From the NCBI GenBank assembly GCA_022925895.1, contig JAKSYS010000213.1, forward strand, positions 22,930 through 86,929: DNA of 64,000 nt, in the 5' to 3' direction. Each line of letters opens with the position of its first letter. The first letter of the stretch is position 1. Shown here in pieces: positions 19,568 to 28,125 of the stretch. The DNA comes from Fragilaria crotonensis (taxonomy: Eukaryota; Bacillariophyta; Fragilariophyceae; Fragilariales; Fragilariaceae). The translations under genes were made by a program, and so were the position numbers. The notes under the pieces are model-generated. The model was not told the DNA's origin. It was given only the letters and a program-made list of their open reading frames with translations, and searched no databases.

Positions 19568-20824
19568 ATGCCGACTAATCCGCCGATCTCGTCGACATTC
19601 GATTGGGCTGAGCATCCGCCTGGTCCCGTTATCTTGGCCACCAAGGCGTTGGACATTTTTCTCTCGCCTTTTGTAGGCGAATGGCGTTCTAACGTGCCGG
19701 ATAATTGGTCGTGGGTGCAGCACAAGTATGATGTTGCATCCTGCACGCACTTTCTGCTTCCCCTGCAGACATATGGCGATTATGTGGCGAACAACAGTCT
19801 CGATTACTACAGTTTTTCTTCGCTCTACTCCTACGCGTTTAAAACCGAATCCACATCGCTGGGTGTCGTCACCACGCCAACTTCCATTATGGTGCTCTTC
19901 ATTCTAGTCATGTGCTTTCGAATGGCCAACGCCACGCTGTTGCCCTTCTTTTCGTCTATCGGTCGCCGTGCCGGTCGTCGCACCCATGGACTCGAATGGG
20001 AGAAAAACAATGAAATTCGCATTCAAAAATTTGGAGAATACGTCTTTCGATTGCTCTACCACTTCATTATCGCTGTTTATGGCGTGTACACGTTCACTGA
20101 CAAGATTTGGTGGGATGAAACCAGGGGAGGAACGGCAAATTTGTTTTTGGGATTCCCGTTTCATCCAGTCGAACCCGACATGGCATGGTACTATCTTATT
20201 CAGTCGGCCTACAATTTGGAAGCCTTCATTCGTCTCTTTGAACTCTCCTTCCAAATCAAATTCCTGCTGCCATCTGCCAAGACATACTACTTACCGTTTT
20301 CTATCGGATGGAGCCCCACAGTTCGAGGTGACTTTCGTGAAATGTGCATTCATCACATCGTCACCAACATGCTGATTATCGGCTCCTCATTCTTCCGGCT
20401 CACACGCGTTGGTAGTATGGTATTCATGGTTCACGACTTGTCTGACATTCCCGTCGACTTGTCCAAATTGGCTAATTTCCTAAAGTGGAAGGCTGCCACT
20501 GCTGCCTGCTTCGGAACTATGGTCCTGTTTTGGCTCATCTTTCGCCTAGGCATGCTGCCCTTTGTGATCCTCAAGTCATCTATTTATAATGGGCACTTGG
20601 TGCTGGAAACGGGCGTGACGCCTCTGGATTGCTTTGTGGTGTATCGATCCTTTTTCGTGGCACTCGTGATCGCCATTGTGATGCTCCATGCAGCATGGTT
20701 CAGCATGTTTATCCAAATGGGGTATCTTTTGATTTTCAAAGGTGAAACACATGACCTGTCAGAGCACAAGAAGGGAGAAGATCAAACTATAGTTTCGAAT
20801 GGCTCGAAGAAGAAGGCTGAATAG
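19568..20824 (+). CDS. ceramide synthase (TLC / LAG1 domain protein)
   Basis: The 418-residue polytopic protein has about six to seven hydrophobic segments. The Lag1 motif is clear at about residues 252-300: RGDFREMCIHHIVTNMLI with the catalytic His pair, followed by SSFFRLTRVGSMVFMVHDLSDIPVDLSKLANFLKW. These residues acylate sphingoid bases with fatty acyl-CoA in the ER membrane. No Hox-like domain is seen, so it resembles the fungal, plant and protist form. The C-terminus is basic and ends KKKAE, a possible ER retrieval signal of KKxx-like type (inference). It is convergent with the adenylyltransferase gene, 57 bp away. Confidence 0.92.
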   Translation: MPTNPPISSTFDWAEHPPGPVILATKALDIFLSPFVGEWRSNVPDNWSWVQHKYDVASCTHFLLPLQTYGDYVANNSLDYYSFSSLYSYAFKTESTSLGVVTTPTSIMVLFILVMCFRMANATLLPFFSSIGRRAGRRTHGLEWEKNNEIRIQKFGEYVFRLLYHFIIAVYGVYTFTDKIWWDETRGGTANLFLGFPFHPVEPDMAWYYLIQSAYNLEAFIRLFELSFQIKFLLPSAKTYYLPFSIGWSPTVRGDFREMCIHHIVTNMLIIGSSFFRLTRVGSMVFMVHDLSDIPVDLSKLANFLKWKAATAACFGTMVLFWLIFRLGMLPFVILKSSIYNGHLVLETGVTPLDCFVVYRSFFVALVIAIVMLHAAWFSMFIQMGYLLIFKGETHDLSEHKKGEDQTIVSNGSKKKAE

Positions 20825-20881
20825 GGTTCAATGACAAATTGTGGGCCCACGAGAACAGGACTCAGTAGGTAGACTAGATTG

Positions 20882-21595
20882 TTAACGTGGTGTTGCCTGC
20901 TGTGCGTCACTTGCTTTCGGTGTATACAATCGGATTGTCTCGTCCACAATGCTGGCGGGAACCAATTTGACGATTTCAGATCTGACAGTCGACCTTTTAT
21001 CACCACCTTCACCACCCTTAAGAAGGCTACGTATCAAGGATGACGAGATATGATTGTACTCTGGTTTGCCTTCCAAATAGTGCGACGGTATCGGCCATGT
21101 GGGACCCAACATGAGCGGTCCCCACGTATTTAAAATATGGAGCGCATGCTCCTCCTTCCCATCCTTCTCCCAACTTCGAATCCCCCGATACATGATGCGA
21201 CACTGACGCGTCTTGGCATACCGCCAAATATAGGTCGACACGACCTGAACTTCAATGTCGGGCAAATCGGCAGCGGCAAACATAGTCCGGAGCAAGCGCG
21301 CACGATCTTCCGGCATCACGTCGTATTTCTTATTTGGGTTGCACCCCACGACACAAATGACCTTGTCATGCCGTTGCGCCAAGTAGCTGAGCATGGCAAA
21401 GTGTCCCAGATGAGGCGGGTTGAAGGAGCCAGCGAGGATTACTGTATTGTTTTGCTTTTTGGAATCATCTGGTCGGGGCCATGGGTAGGAAATAATCGTG
21501 GGAAAGACAAGAGGCCAGAGCAACGACCCGATGGGGTAAAGGATAGCGACGGGGAGCCAGAATTTGCAGGAAGCAATGAGATCGACTTTCATCAT
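20882..21595 (-). CDS. pantetheine-phosphate adenylyltransferase-like nucleotidyltransferase with N-terminal membrane segment
   Basis: The 237-residue protein has the nucleotidylyltransferase fold: VILAGSFNPPHLGHFAML (HxGH ATP site), VVGCNPNKKYDVMPEDRARLLRTMF, MYRGIRSWEKDGKEEHALHILN and HISSSLIRSLL. The NPNKK stretch, RGIR and ISSSLIR resemble CoaD, which makes dephospho-CoA from phosphopantetheine, more than NMN adenylyltransferase, though the first motif fits both. A hydrophobic segment (about residues 12-35, FWLPVAILYPIGSLLWPLVFP) precedes the domain and suggests membrane anchoring or an organelle signal, unusual for CoaD. The neighbouring promoter contains eleven GTAC sites. Confidence 0.75.
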   Translation of the reverse strand: MMKVDLIASCKFWLPVAILYPIGSLLWPLVFPTIISYPWPRPDDSKKQNNTVILAGSFNPPHLGHFAMLSYLAQRHDKVICVVGCNPNKKYDVMPEDRARLLRTMFAAADLPDIEVQVVSTYIWRYAKTRQCRIMYRGIRSWEKDGKEEHALHILNTWGPLMLGPTWPIPSHYLEGKPEYNHISSSLIRSLLKGGEGGDKRSTVRSEIVKLVPASIVDETIRLYTPKASDAQQATPR

Positions 21596-22078
21596 TCAAT
21601 CTTTACTCTCTACGCGGAGTGAAGAGTCGCTTCGTGCTCGCTTGAGAAGGACGAGATGCTTTAAATGCAGATTTTCTTTTTCACTTCTCACACCCATACG
21701 ACTGTGACAGTACGAGTACCGCACATAAGACGACAAAACCTATACTCTACTCTAGAGTACAAGTACAAGTACAAGTAGACGTATAGTACATGAACCCGCA
21801 TATCCGACGAAGTCCGCGCGTACCTGTACCGCGGAGCGCCAAGTACTACGGTACGCTTGCAGTCGGAACTGTAAGTACTGTATCATAGGACCATAGGACA
21901 AATGAAACATACTGGTAATCCATAACTCTTATGATGTTAAGCACCTTCAGTGGAGAAGCGCATGCATGCCTCACTGTTACTTGCAAACCAACAAAGCTCT
22001 GTCCATAGTCGAAGTCATATTCTTGGAGGAAGGAAAAGCTAGCAGCACCATTGTGGGATGACTTATGACGAAGATCAT
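21596..22078. promoter_or_regulatory. interval upstream of the adenylyltransferase gene, dense GTAC cluster
   Basis: The 483 bp between the adenylyltransferase start and the 3' end of the first bestrophin gene hold about eleven GTAC sites at 21708-21880, including a tandem AGTACA unit repeated three times (about 21757-21776) and ACGGTACG, GCGTACCTGTACC. No gene is seen. The half nearest the bestrophin 3' end (about 21890-22078) has none. Confidence 0.55.
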
Positions 22079-23408
22079 CTACACCATCAAGGCCGTCATT
22101 TCCGTAATTGCTGGCTGTACTCCCTTGACTCGCGGATCCATTTTCTTTCGGAGACGTTCGGTCCACTCTGGTCCATCACACTGTAGGATGCACATATAGA
22201 TATCCTCAAAGACACCGTAAGCTGTGCCAAGACAGTCAAAATCGTTATCGTCATCCCCGAATGGATTACTCAACTCAATCGAAACATATTCCAAGCCCAT
22301 GAACCCATACGTTAGGATGAAAATTATGACGCAGTGAGCGATCGGATTGGAATTGTCGCTTAACAGAGCAAAAGGAACGGTGTACACATAGAAGAATAAA
22401 TAGGTTCGCGCCATTTGCACCATGGGAAAGGGCAAGGGAGTTGTCAAGAATTTTCGCATCCTGATGTTTTCGAGGATTGTGAGAGATTCACCCAGAAACT
22501 GGAGTGCGAGCCGAAGGGCAGTCGGGAGCCAGGACTTACCCATGGTACCCCACCATAAAATTATCAATCGACAACATCAATTTCAATTCTTGTGGCGTCT
22601 CTAACGTCTTCCCAAGCTCCGAACGCTGACGACGAACTTCCTTTCGCAGGAGATATGCCAGCGCAATGGGCACGCGCATGTTTTCTTCAAATTCGGTTCG
22701 TGCTCCATGCGCCCATTTCATGGAGTTTTGCGAGACACCAGTATCGAGAAACAAAAACCTCGAAACTTCGGCGCGTTCCGCGTCTCCAAATTCTGGTAAG
22801 TCCCATACATTGATACGATGCTCACAGTAATCAACAACACCCATTGCAGCCCGTAGTAACATACACGTTGTGTAGGCAACTCTGTGTCGCCACTCTTTGG
22901 CCTTGTCATCGACGTCGCGACTCGAAAGGACTACTGTGTTTTGGATTAATTCTCTCGCTTCTCTATACATGATAGTCAGATAACTTTGAGCTTCGTTGTA
23001 CCGTCCGATTGTGACACTGACTCTGGAAACAACCAGGAAAGCTACCAGCAAGTTCATGAAAGCATGTCCCTTGTCCGATATCGCAAGGGAGATGCCATCT
23101 TTCGCTGCTAGCCACTGCACGAGTCCTGCAATGAAGGTATTCAACAAACAGTAGGGAAGAACCTGAATTATTGCAACGTATTAGCCAAGAGACGAGACCG
23201 ACCCGGGCTGCAGGAACAAGAGCGCCACTGTACATGAGGATCCGACCATTCCCTTGAGAAATTGACATGAACATACCTTGGGCCAGACCGATCCCCACAT
23301 TTGAGTGATGACTTTCCAATGAGATCTGGATTCGTAAGTCACTGCATGACCACGTCGGTTGGAGGGCTCGTTCGTTATTCTCATGGTGGCTGGGTGGCTG
23401 GCTTCCAA
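22079..23408 (-). CDS. bestrophin-like anion channel A, three exons
   Basis: I read exons 23408-23277, 23162-22540 and 22460-22079, giving 378 residues. Intron 1 (23276-23163, 114 nt) joins MWGSVWPK to VLPYCLLN in phase 0; intron 2 (22539-22461, 79 nt) joins YHG to MRKFLTTP in phase 2. Both have GT-AG borders. Family features: GSVWP in the first helix region, ISDKGHAFMNLLVAFLVVSR with IGRYNEA, a middle MRVPIALAYLLRKEV, then FPMVQMARTYLFFYVYTVPFAL and LTYGFMGLEYVSIELSNPFGDDDNDFD, the acidic NPFG cluster typical of bestrophins. These form pentameric Cl-/HCO3- channels. No signal peptide is evident. It is head-to-head with a paralog. Confidence 0.85.
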
Positions 23409-23935
23409 TAGAACGACGACGTCGAAGGACGCAGGATGTTTTTGTTTGAATGTGATTGAGGTATAGTACTGGATTCACTGTGTGTTCCGCAAACGGCAGG
23501 TCGCAGGGTCTGCGCTTATCGAAAAAATTGGTGTCATGATGGAATAATAATGATTGATTGAACGGAGAATTACCTTTGTACTGACTTCCTAACTACAGAC
23601 CGTGTCCTATTTACACATTATGCATGGCACTGCAGCCAAAATATTCTTCTGCCTTTATTGAACAGAGAATACACTTCTTAATAATAAAGAATGAGCGTTC
23701 ACATATATAAACTTAATAGTCTACATAGAGAAAACACTGCCAGAAACACGGAATATGTACTTCAGCTTGAGTATATCACTGCGGTGATGCAGCATAAAAC
23801 TCACTGTTGTCGTTCGTCTCGTCGACCATCAACCAGTCACCAAACCCTGGAATTCCCTCAGCCCTCGAGGGCCTGGTGTTTGTATTCATATTTCCCTTGC
23901 AGCTTTACTTGAAGCTTCTTCTCAGTCAGAATTGA
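23409..23935. promoter_or_regulatory. shared promoter region of the bestrophin pair
   Basis: The 527 bp between two diverging bestrophin starts contain an AT-rich core at about 23540-23720 (AATAATAATGATTGATTG, ACATATATAAACTT). GTAC is only scattered (three sites), unlike most other promoter intervals here. No gene is seen. Confidence 0.5.
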
Positions 23936-25125
23936 ATGGCGGACTGCTGCGGACCTCAAAAAGATTACGGCTTACACGGCTATACTGTCACGTACGATGC
24001 GGCTCGCCACGGTCACGTCCTAACTCAATGTTGGGGATCGGTGTGGCCAAAGGCCATGCCGTTTTGTGTTTTGAATGTGTCACTTTCGCTTATTCTGCAA
24101 TTCTTTGAAGGTTTCCACGGATTCCACTTCCATATTACTGATAAAGGTCATTCATACCTTACGTTGTTGGTGGCGTTCTTGATGGTGACTCGTACCACAG
24201 TATCGTTGGGGCGGTATAATCAAGTACGATCGTCTCTCGAGGCACTGTATTGCGCACAACGGCAGTTCATTCATCAAGTGATTGTATCCTCATCTGACAA
24301 CACGACTCAAAGAGCGAGAGAGTGGCGCCATGACGTGGCGTACTTGTCTCTCTTGCTGCTGCGTTCCACCATGTCTATGATTGACTATCCAACAGAAGGT
24401 ATTCCCGCCTGGGAAATGCCCGAATTTGATGCTGCTAGTAGATCCGTTCTCAAGAAGCAATTATTTCCGGAGCAAGCGACACTTCGATTTGCTCATCGCG
24501 AGCAAGTGTCGGAATGCGACGATAATGTTCGTGTCTCAGTGTGTTTGGCATTTACCTTGCGGCAAGCCGTTGTTGCTCAGCGCAGTCAACTTGAGAAACC
24601 CTTGGCGGTCTTTGAAGAGTTGGCGCTTCTAAACACGATCGATGCGATTGTAAACGCCTATTATGGGTACGTTTCTGTGACTGCTTTAGTATGATCATCG
24701 GGATGTTTACTCACAATCCACCTTCGGCAAAATTCACACGCAGTATCCGCAATTTCATGATGATACCTTTCCCTTTTCCGCTCGTGCAGATGGCTCGCAC
24801 CATGGTCTTCTTCTACGTATTTACACTTCCCTTTGCATTGGTGGAGGATGTTTCAATCCCTGCTGCACATGCAGTTGTTGTATTCTTCCTCACGTACGGG
24901 TTCTTGGGACTTGAGTACGTTTCTATTGATCTCGAAAATCCCTTTGGGAATGATGCCAATGATTTCAACAACATTCGTATGGCGCACGTTTCCTTTGAAG
25001 ATACGTACACGGTCGTAGCGGACATGGATGGTGACGAGTGGGCCGATTTGTTGCGTCGCAAAATGGATGGAGGACCTCGGCCGACCAAAGCCGAACATTG
25101 GCTGCGTCCGCACCTGGTGGTTTAG
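23936..25125 (+). CDS. bestrophin-like anion channel B, two exons
   Basis: Exons are 23936-24666 and 24744-25125, giving 370 residues. The 77-nt GT-AG intron interrupts YYG|IRNFM in phase 2, the same place and phase as the last intron of the divergent paralog, while the paralog's first intron is absent here. Motifs match the paralog throughout: CWGSVWPKAMPFCVLN, ITDKGHSYLTLLVAFLMVTR, LGRYNQV, VRVSVCLAFTLRQAVV, FPLVQMARTMVFFYVFTLPFALV and LTYGFLGLEYVSIDLENPFGNDANDF. The function inferred from the family is a ligand- or Ca2+-gated anion channel that could pass chloride or bicarbonate; the membrane is unknown. The pair probably arose by an inverted duplication. Confidence 0.87.
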
Positions 25126-25184
25126 ATTCATGCATGTCCAATAGCAACGTGTTGGAGTACTAGTTATCGGCTGACTAGTATGAT

Positions 25185-27887
25185 TCAAGTCTGCCATTCT
25201 CGTCTCTTGTTCGTCATTATTTTCAGGATGCGGTTTGATCGAGTTATCACCTCATGCTTCGGGACGAGTTTGCCTTTCTCACCAAGATTTCCAGCTCCCT
25301 CGGCACGGACAAACTCGCCACCCAAAGCACCAAGCCGCTTTAGCGACAAAAATACATCCTCAACTGTGGAACCGGGCTTCATCACAAGTACATCTCGTAA
25401 CTTGACTTGCGCCGATGAAGCGATGTAGCTCCCATCCTTCCACAACGTTGGAGAACTTCCTCCAGCAGCCAATAGGCATGCGACCATACCTGGGCTAGGG
25501 AGGGAAGCATCTTCTATTGCAACTCGCGTCATTCCGGGAAGTGGAGAGTATGTAGTCAAATCAGAGACAGGAAACACCAGTACTGGTTCGCGCAGTGACA
25601 TTGCAGATTGCAGACATTGCCAAACACCGTTTGGCAAAGCTGAGTTGGATTGGAGATTCTGCTGCAAGATATGCTGCTTGACAAACGTCATCTCAGTCCG
25701 AGCAGATAGCGGAATGCCAACATGGGCGCCGTGGATAGGTAAAGCGTCTTCCACTTCTTGAATGAATTGCTTGGCAGATGGGAGATCTGACTTGTTCAAG
25801 GCCAACGCCATTGGGAAGCGCACGCCGAGAAATGCACTCACCAGCCTGTGAAGGTCGCCTTCGTCCCATTCGTGCAACCGATCCAAAGCTCGGTCCCTTT
25901 GTTCGGTTTCTTGCATGAACTTTTCAACTGCGGCGATGACATTGAACAGTACTGCTTGCGATTGTCCATATCCGCTAAACATGTCAGAAAGCTTGTTACG
26001 CCCTCTTCGTCGAATGCTGTCCCATTTGTAAACGACATTGTTGAAGACCCACTCAATCAGCTCATTCAAGATCCATGCCAAATCATTCAGGGGATGCGAA
26101 CCTCCGTCTTCGTTGCTTCCAACAGCATTTCCTTCAGTATCCGCTGTGCCGCTCGCATCAACAACGTGAATCAAAACGTCAGCATCGGTCAAGTCATTCA
26201 GGAATTTGTTTCCCCGACCCCGGCCTTGATATGCACCTGGAACGAGACCGGCCACGTCTTTCAGCATGACGGGAATCAATCGACGACCCAAATGGTCCCG
26301 ACCGTGAGTGCATCCGATGGAGTCGTCGGTGGTAGACTCTTCAGGGCAAGAGCCAGGTGGAGCTGGAACAAGACAAAAGCCAAAATTTGGATCGATCGTA
26401 GTGAAGGGATGGGGCGCCATCGTGGCGCCACCCATTGCATTATCGGCATCATTGCGCTGCCGCGCAAAGGCGGTGGCTGCGTTGAAAAAGGTTGATTTCC
26501 CTGCGGATGGTTTGCCTACGAGACCACAAGTATACTTCCAAGTGCCTCCGTGGCTGTTCGTCGATGGAGTTGATGCACTTGCACACGCTGCCGGTTTAGA
26601 AGAAAGCAACAACTTTCTTGCGATCTCCAGGCCCTGCAGGTTGCACTCCTTGATGCGTTCCTGGGAAGCAGGTTTGATCACTGTGCCTACCGGGTTTGCA
26701 GGAACCTGCTGAAATTCAATGTCCTCGTCGTCGGCACTCTCGAGCGTTTGATGCACCTGAGTCATTCCTCCAGACTCGAAAAAGTCGCGAGCCGCATAAA
26801 CACACGTCAGCACGCTTGGCATGCCGAGCTCCGCTTCTGCAGCATCGCGCATTGCTTTCAAACAAGCGTCCACATGAGCTGAACTGAATTCCATCATATT
26901 GTTGCCATGTACAAACTCAATACATGCCATGGTGTCAGTCGGGTAGTTATGAGGGCACACTATTCGTAATGCAAGGGAATGGGGAGGCCAAACACCTTCG
27001 TTGGAAGGTGGAAGATCAATTTGATAAGATATTGGAGTAGCGTACGTATCGCCTGTCTTCTGCGACAGGAGCTGGAACTCGTCGGGAAATATTGCTGACA
27101 ATGCCTCTACTTCGTCCTGCTGAGCCAATAGTGCATCCTCGTCCGGTTCAGGCGGCGGTGCGTTGATCTGTCTTGGTGTGCTTGTGGCAACGTTGTCAGT
27201 CTTCTCCTGTGCTATTGACGCTTCAATAAACTTGAGATACGCCTCAACGTGAGGGGCTTGCATGGGCACATGATGGCCACTGTCATGCTCGTGTCCGATT
27301 GCCGTCAAATAATGCTTCATAACATCTTTACTTTGACTTAACGTGATGATCTTATCTTTCAAACCATAGATGTGCATTGATGGAGTCTCAAGTTTCGCCT
27401 CAGCCGGTACTCCTCTTAAGTTAGTGGGGATTGGCGCCTCATATCCAGCAAACATTAGTACGTATCGCAGCCCTTCCAAATGCAGTGGGTGGGTTTTGGA
27501 TTCGTGGCACTGCACCAGTAAATGGGCAAGTCGAGCTCCTTGCGAGAATCCCAAAATGCCGTCCAGCTCCGTATTGTAATTCCAAGTAGATTGTACTAAT
27601 TCCAATGTTTGATCGAGACCTTGACACTCGTTCTCGTTTCTTATCCACCACTGACGCATGGATTCATCGTCAGGGTGAGGAAAAGGTCCGTCTATAGCAA
27701 CCATCTCAATGTTGTAGGCCTTGAGTAGCTTCTTTCGCAATCTTTCCACTCTACCAAGTAGCAGTTGGCCAACTTGACGACTGCCATGGAGCACGAGTAG
27801 CTTTCGCCGTCTTAACGTGCGTGATCGCAGAAGCTGGGCCTGTTGTCTCATTCGGGTTCGAGTGATGGAAGAGATGGTGGATAGCAC
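25185..27887 (-). CDS. FSH1-like serine hydrolase - RWD - YchF/Ygr210-type GTPase fusion
   Basis: A single 900-residue frame joins three domains. Residues about 28-226 are an FSH1-family alpha/beta hydrolase with LLVLHGSR, GFSQGAR (Ser115), YGLKDKI (Asp178) and SGHHVP (His205/206). Residues about 250-375 are an RWD domain (DEVEALSAIFPDEF, HNYP). Residues 450-900 are an Obg-like GTPase of the Ygr210/YchF group: P-loop GKPSAGKST (458-466), switch and G3 DVAGLVPGAYQGRGRGNKFL, G4 NKSD, SARTE, and a C-terminal TGS-like region with ALGGEFVRAEGAG. The catalytic residues of both enzyme parts are retained. The GTPase part would be cytosolic and ribosome-linked by family; the hydrolase substrate is unknown. 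No intron border or stop separates the parts. Confidence 0.88.
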   Translation of the reverse strand: MLSTISSITRTRMRQQAQLLRSRTLRRRKLLVLHGSRQVGQLLLGRVERLRKKLLKAYNIEMVAIDGPFPHPDDESMRQWWIRNENECQGLDQTLELVQSTWNYNTELDGILGFSQGARLAHLLVQCHESKTHPLHLEGLRYVLMFAGYEAPIPTNLRGVPAEAKLETPSMHIYGLKDKIITLSQSKDVMKHYLTAIGHEHDSGHHVPMQAPHVEAYLKFIEASIAQEKTDNVATSTPRQINAPPPEPDEDALLAQQDEVEALSAIFPDEFQLLSQKTGDTYATPISYQIDLPPSNEGVWPPHSLALRIVCPHNYPTDTMACIEFVHGNNMMEFSSAHVDACLKAMRDAAEAELGMPSVLTCVYAARDFFESGGMTQVHQTLESADDEDIEFQQVPANPVGTVIKPASQERIKECNLQGLEIARKLLLSSKPAACASASTPSTNSHGGTWKYTCGLVGKPSAGKSTFFNAATAFARQRNDADNAMGGATMAPHPFTTIDPNFGFCLVPAPPGSCPEESTTDDSIGCTHGRDHLGRRLIPVMLKDVAGLVPGAYQGRGRGNKFLNDLTDADVLIHVVDASGTADTEGNAVGSNEDGGSHPLNDLAWILNELIEWVFNNVVYKWDSIRRRGRNKLSDMFSGYGQSQAVLFNVIAAVEKFMQETEQRDRALDRLHEWDEGDLHRLVSAFLGVRFPMALALNKSDLPSAKQFIQEVEDALPIHGAHVGIPLSARTEMTFVKQHILQQNLQSNSALPNGVWQCLQSAMSLREPVLVFPVSDLTTYSPLPGMTRVAIEDASLPSPGMVACLLAAGGSSPTLWKDGSYIASSAQVKLRDVLVMKPGSTVEDVFLSLKRLGALGGEFVRAEGAGNLGEKGKLVPKHEVITRSNRILKIMTNKRREWQT

Positions 27888-28125
27888 TTTCGACGGCAGG
27901 TGGCAGATGCACCTCGAACTGTGCCGACAGTGCTGCGAAGTGTGAACATGAACCTGCCGATGCTTTTTGTAGAATTACCTCCTCCTTGTATGGACTACTG
28001 TCGTACTGCAGTTAGAACCTAAAATTGAAAGTATGTAGCAGTATATCGTACACATTGTACGACAGTCGACTATTGGTAGTTCACTTATCAAGCTGCTAGT
28101 GGTACGTGCTAATCTCAGCACCGCT
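27888..28125. promoter_or_regulatory. promoter interval of the fusion GTPase gene
   Basis: The 238 bp between the fusion gene start and the 3' end of the bromodomain gene hold four GTAC sites, including TCGTACACATTGTACGAC, a perfect inverted-repeat-like unit at about 28047-28064. No gene is seen. Confidence 0.45.
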
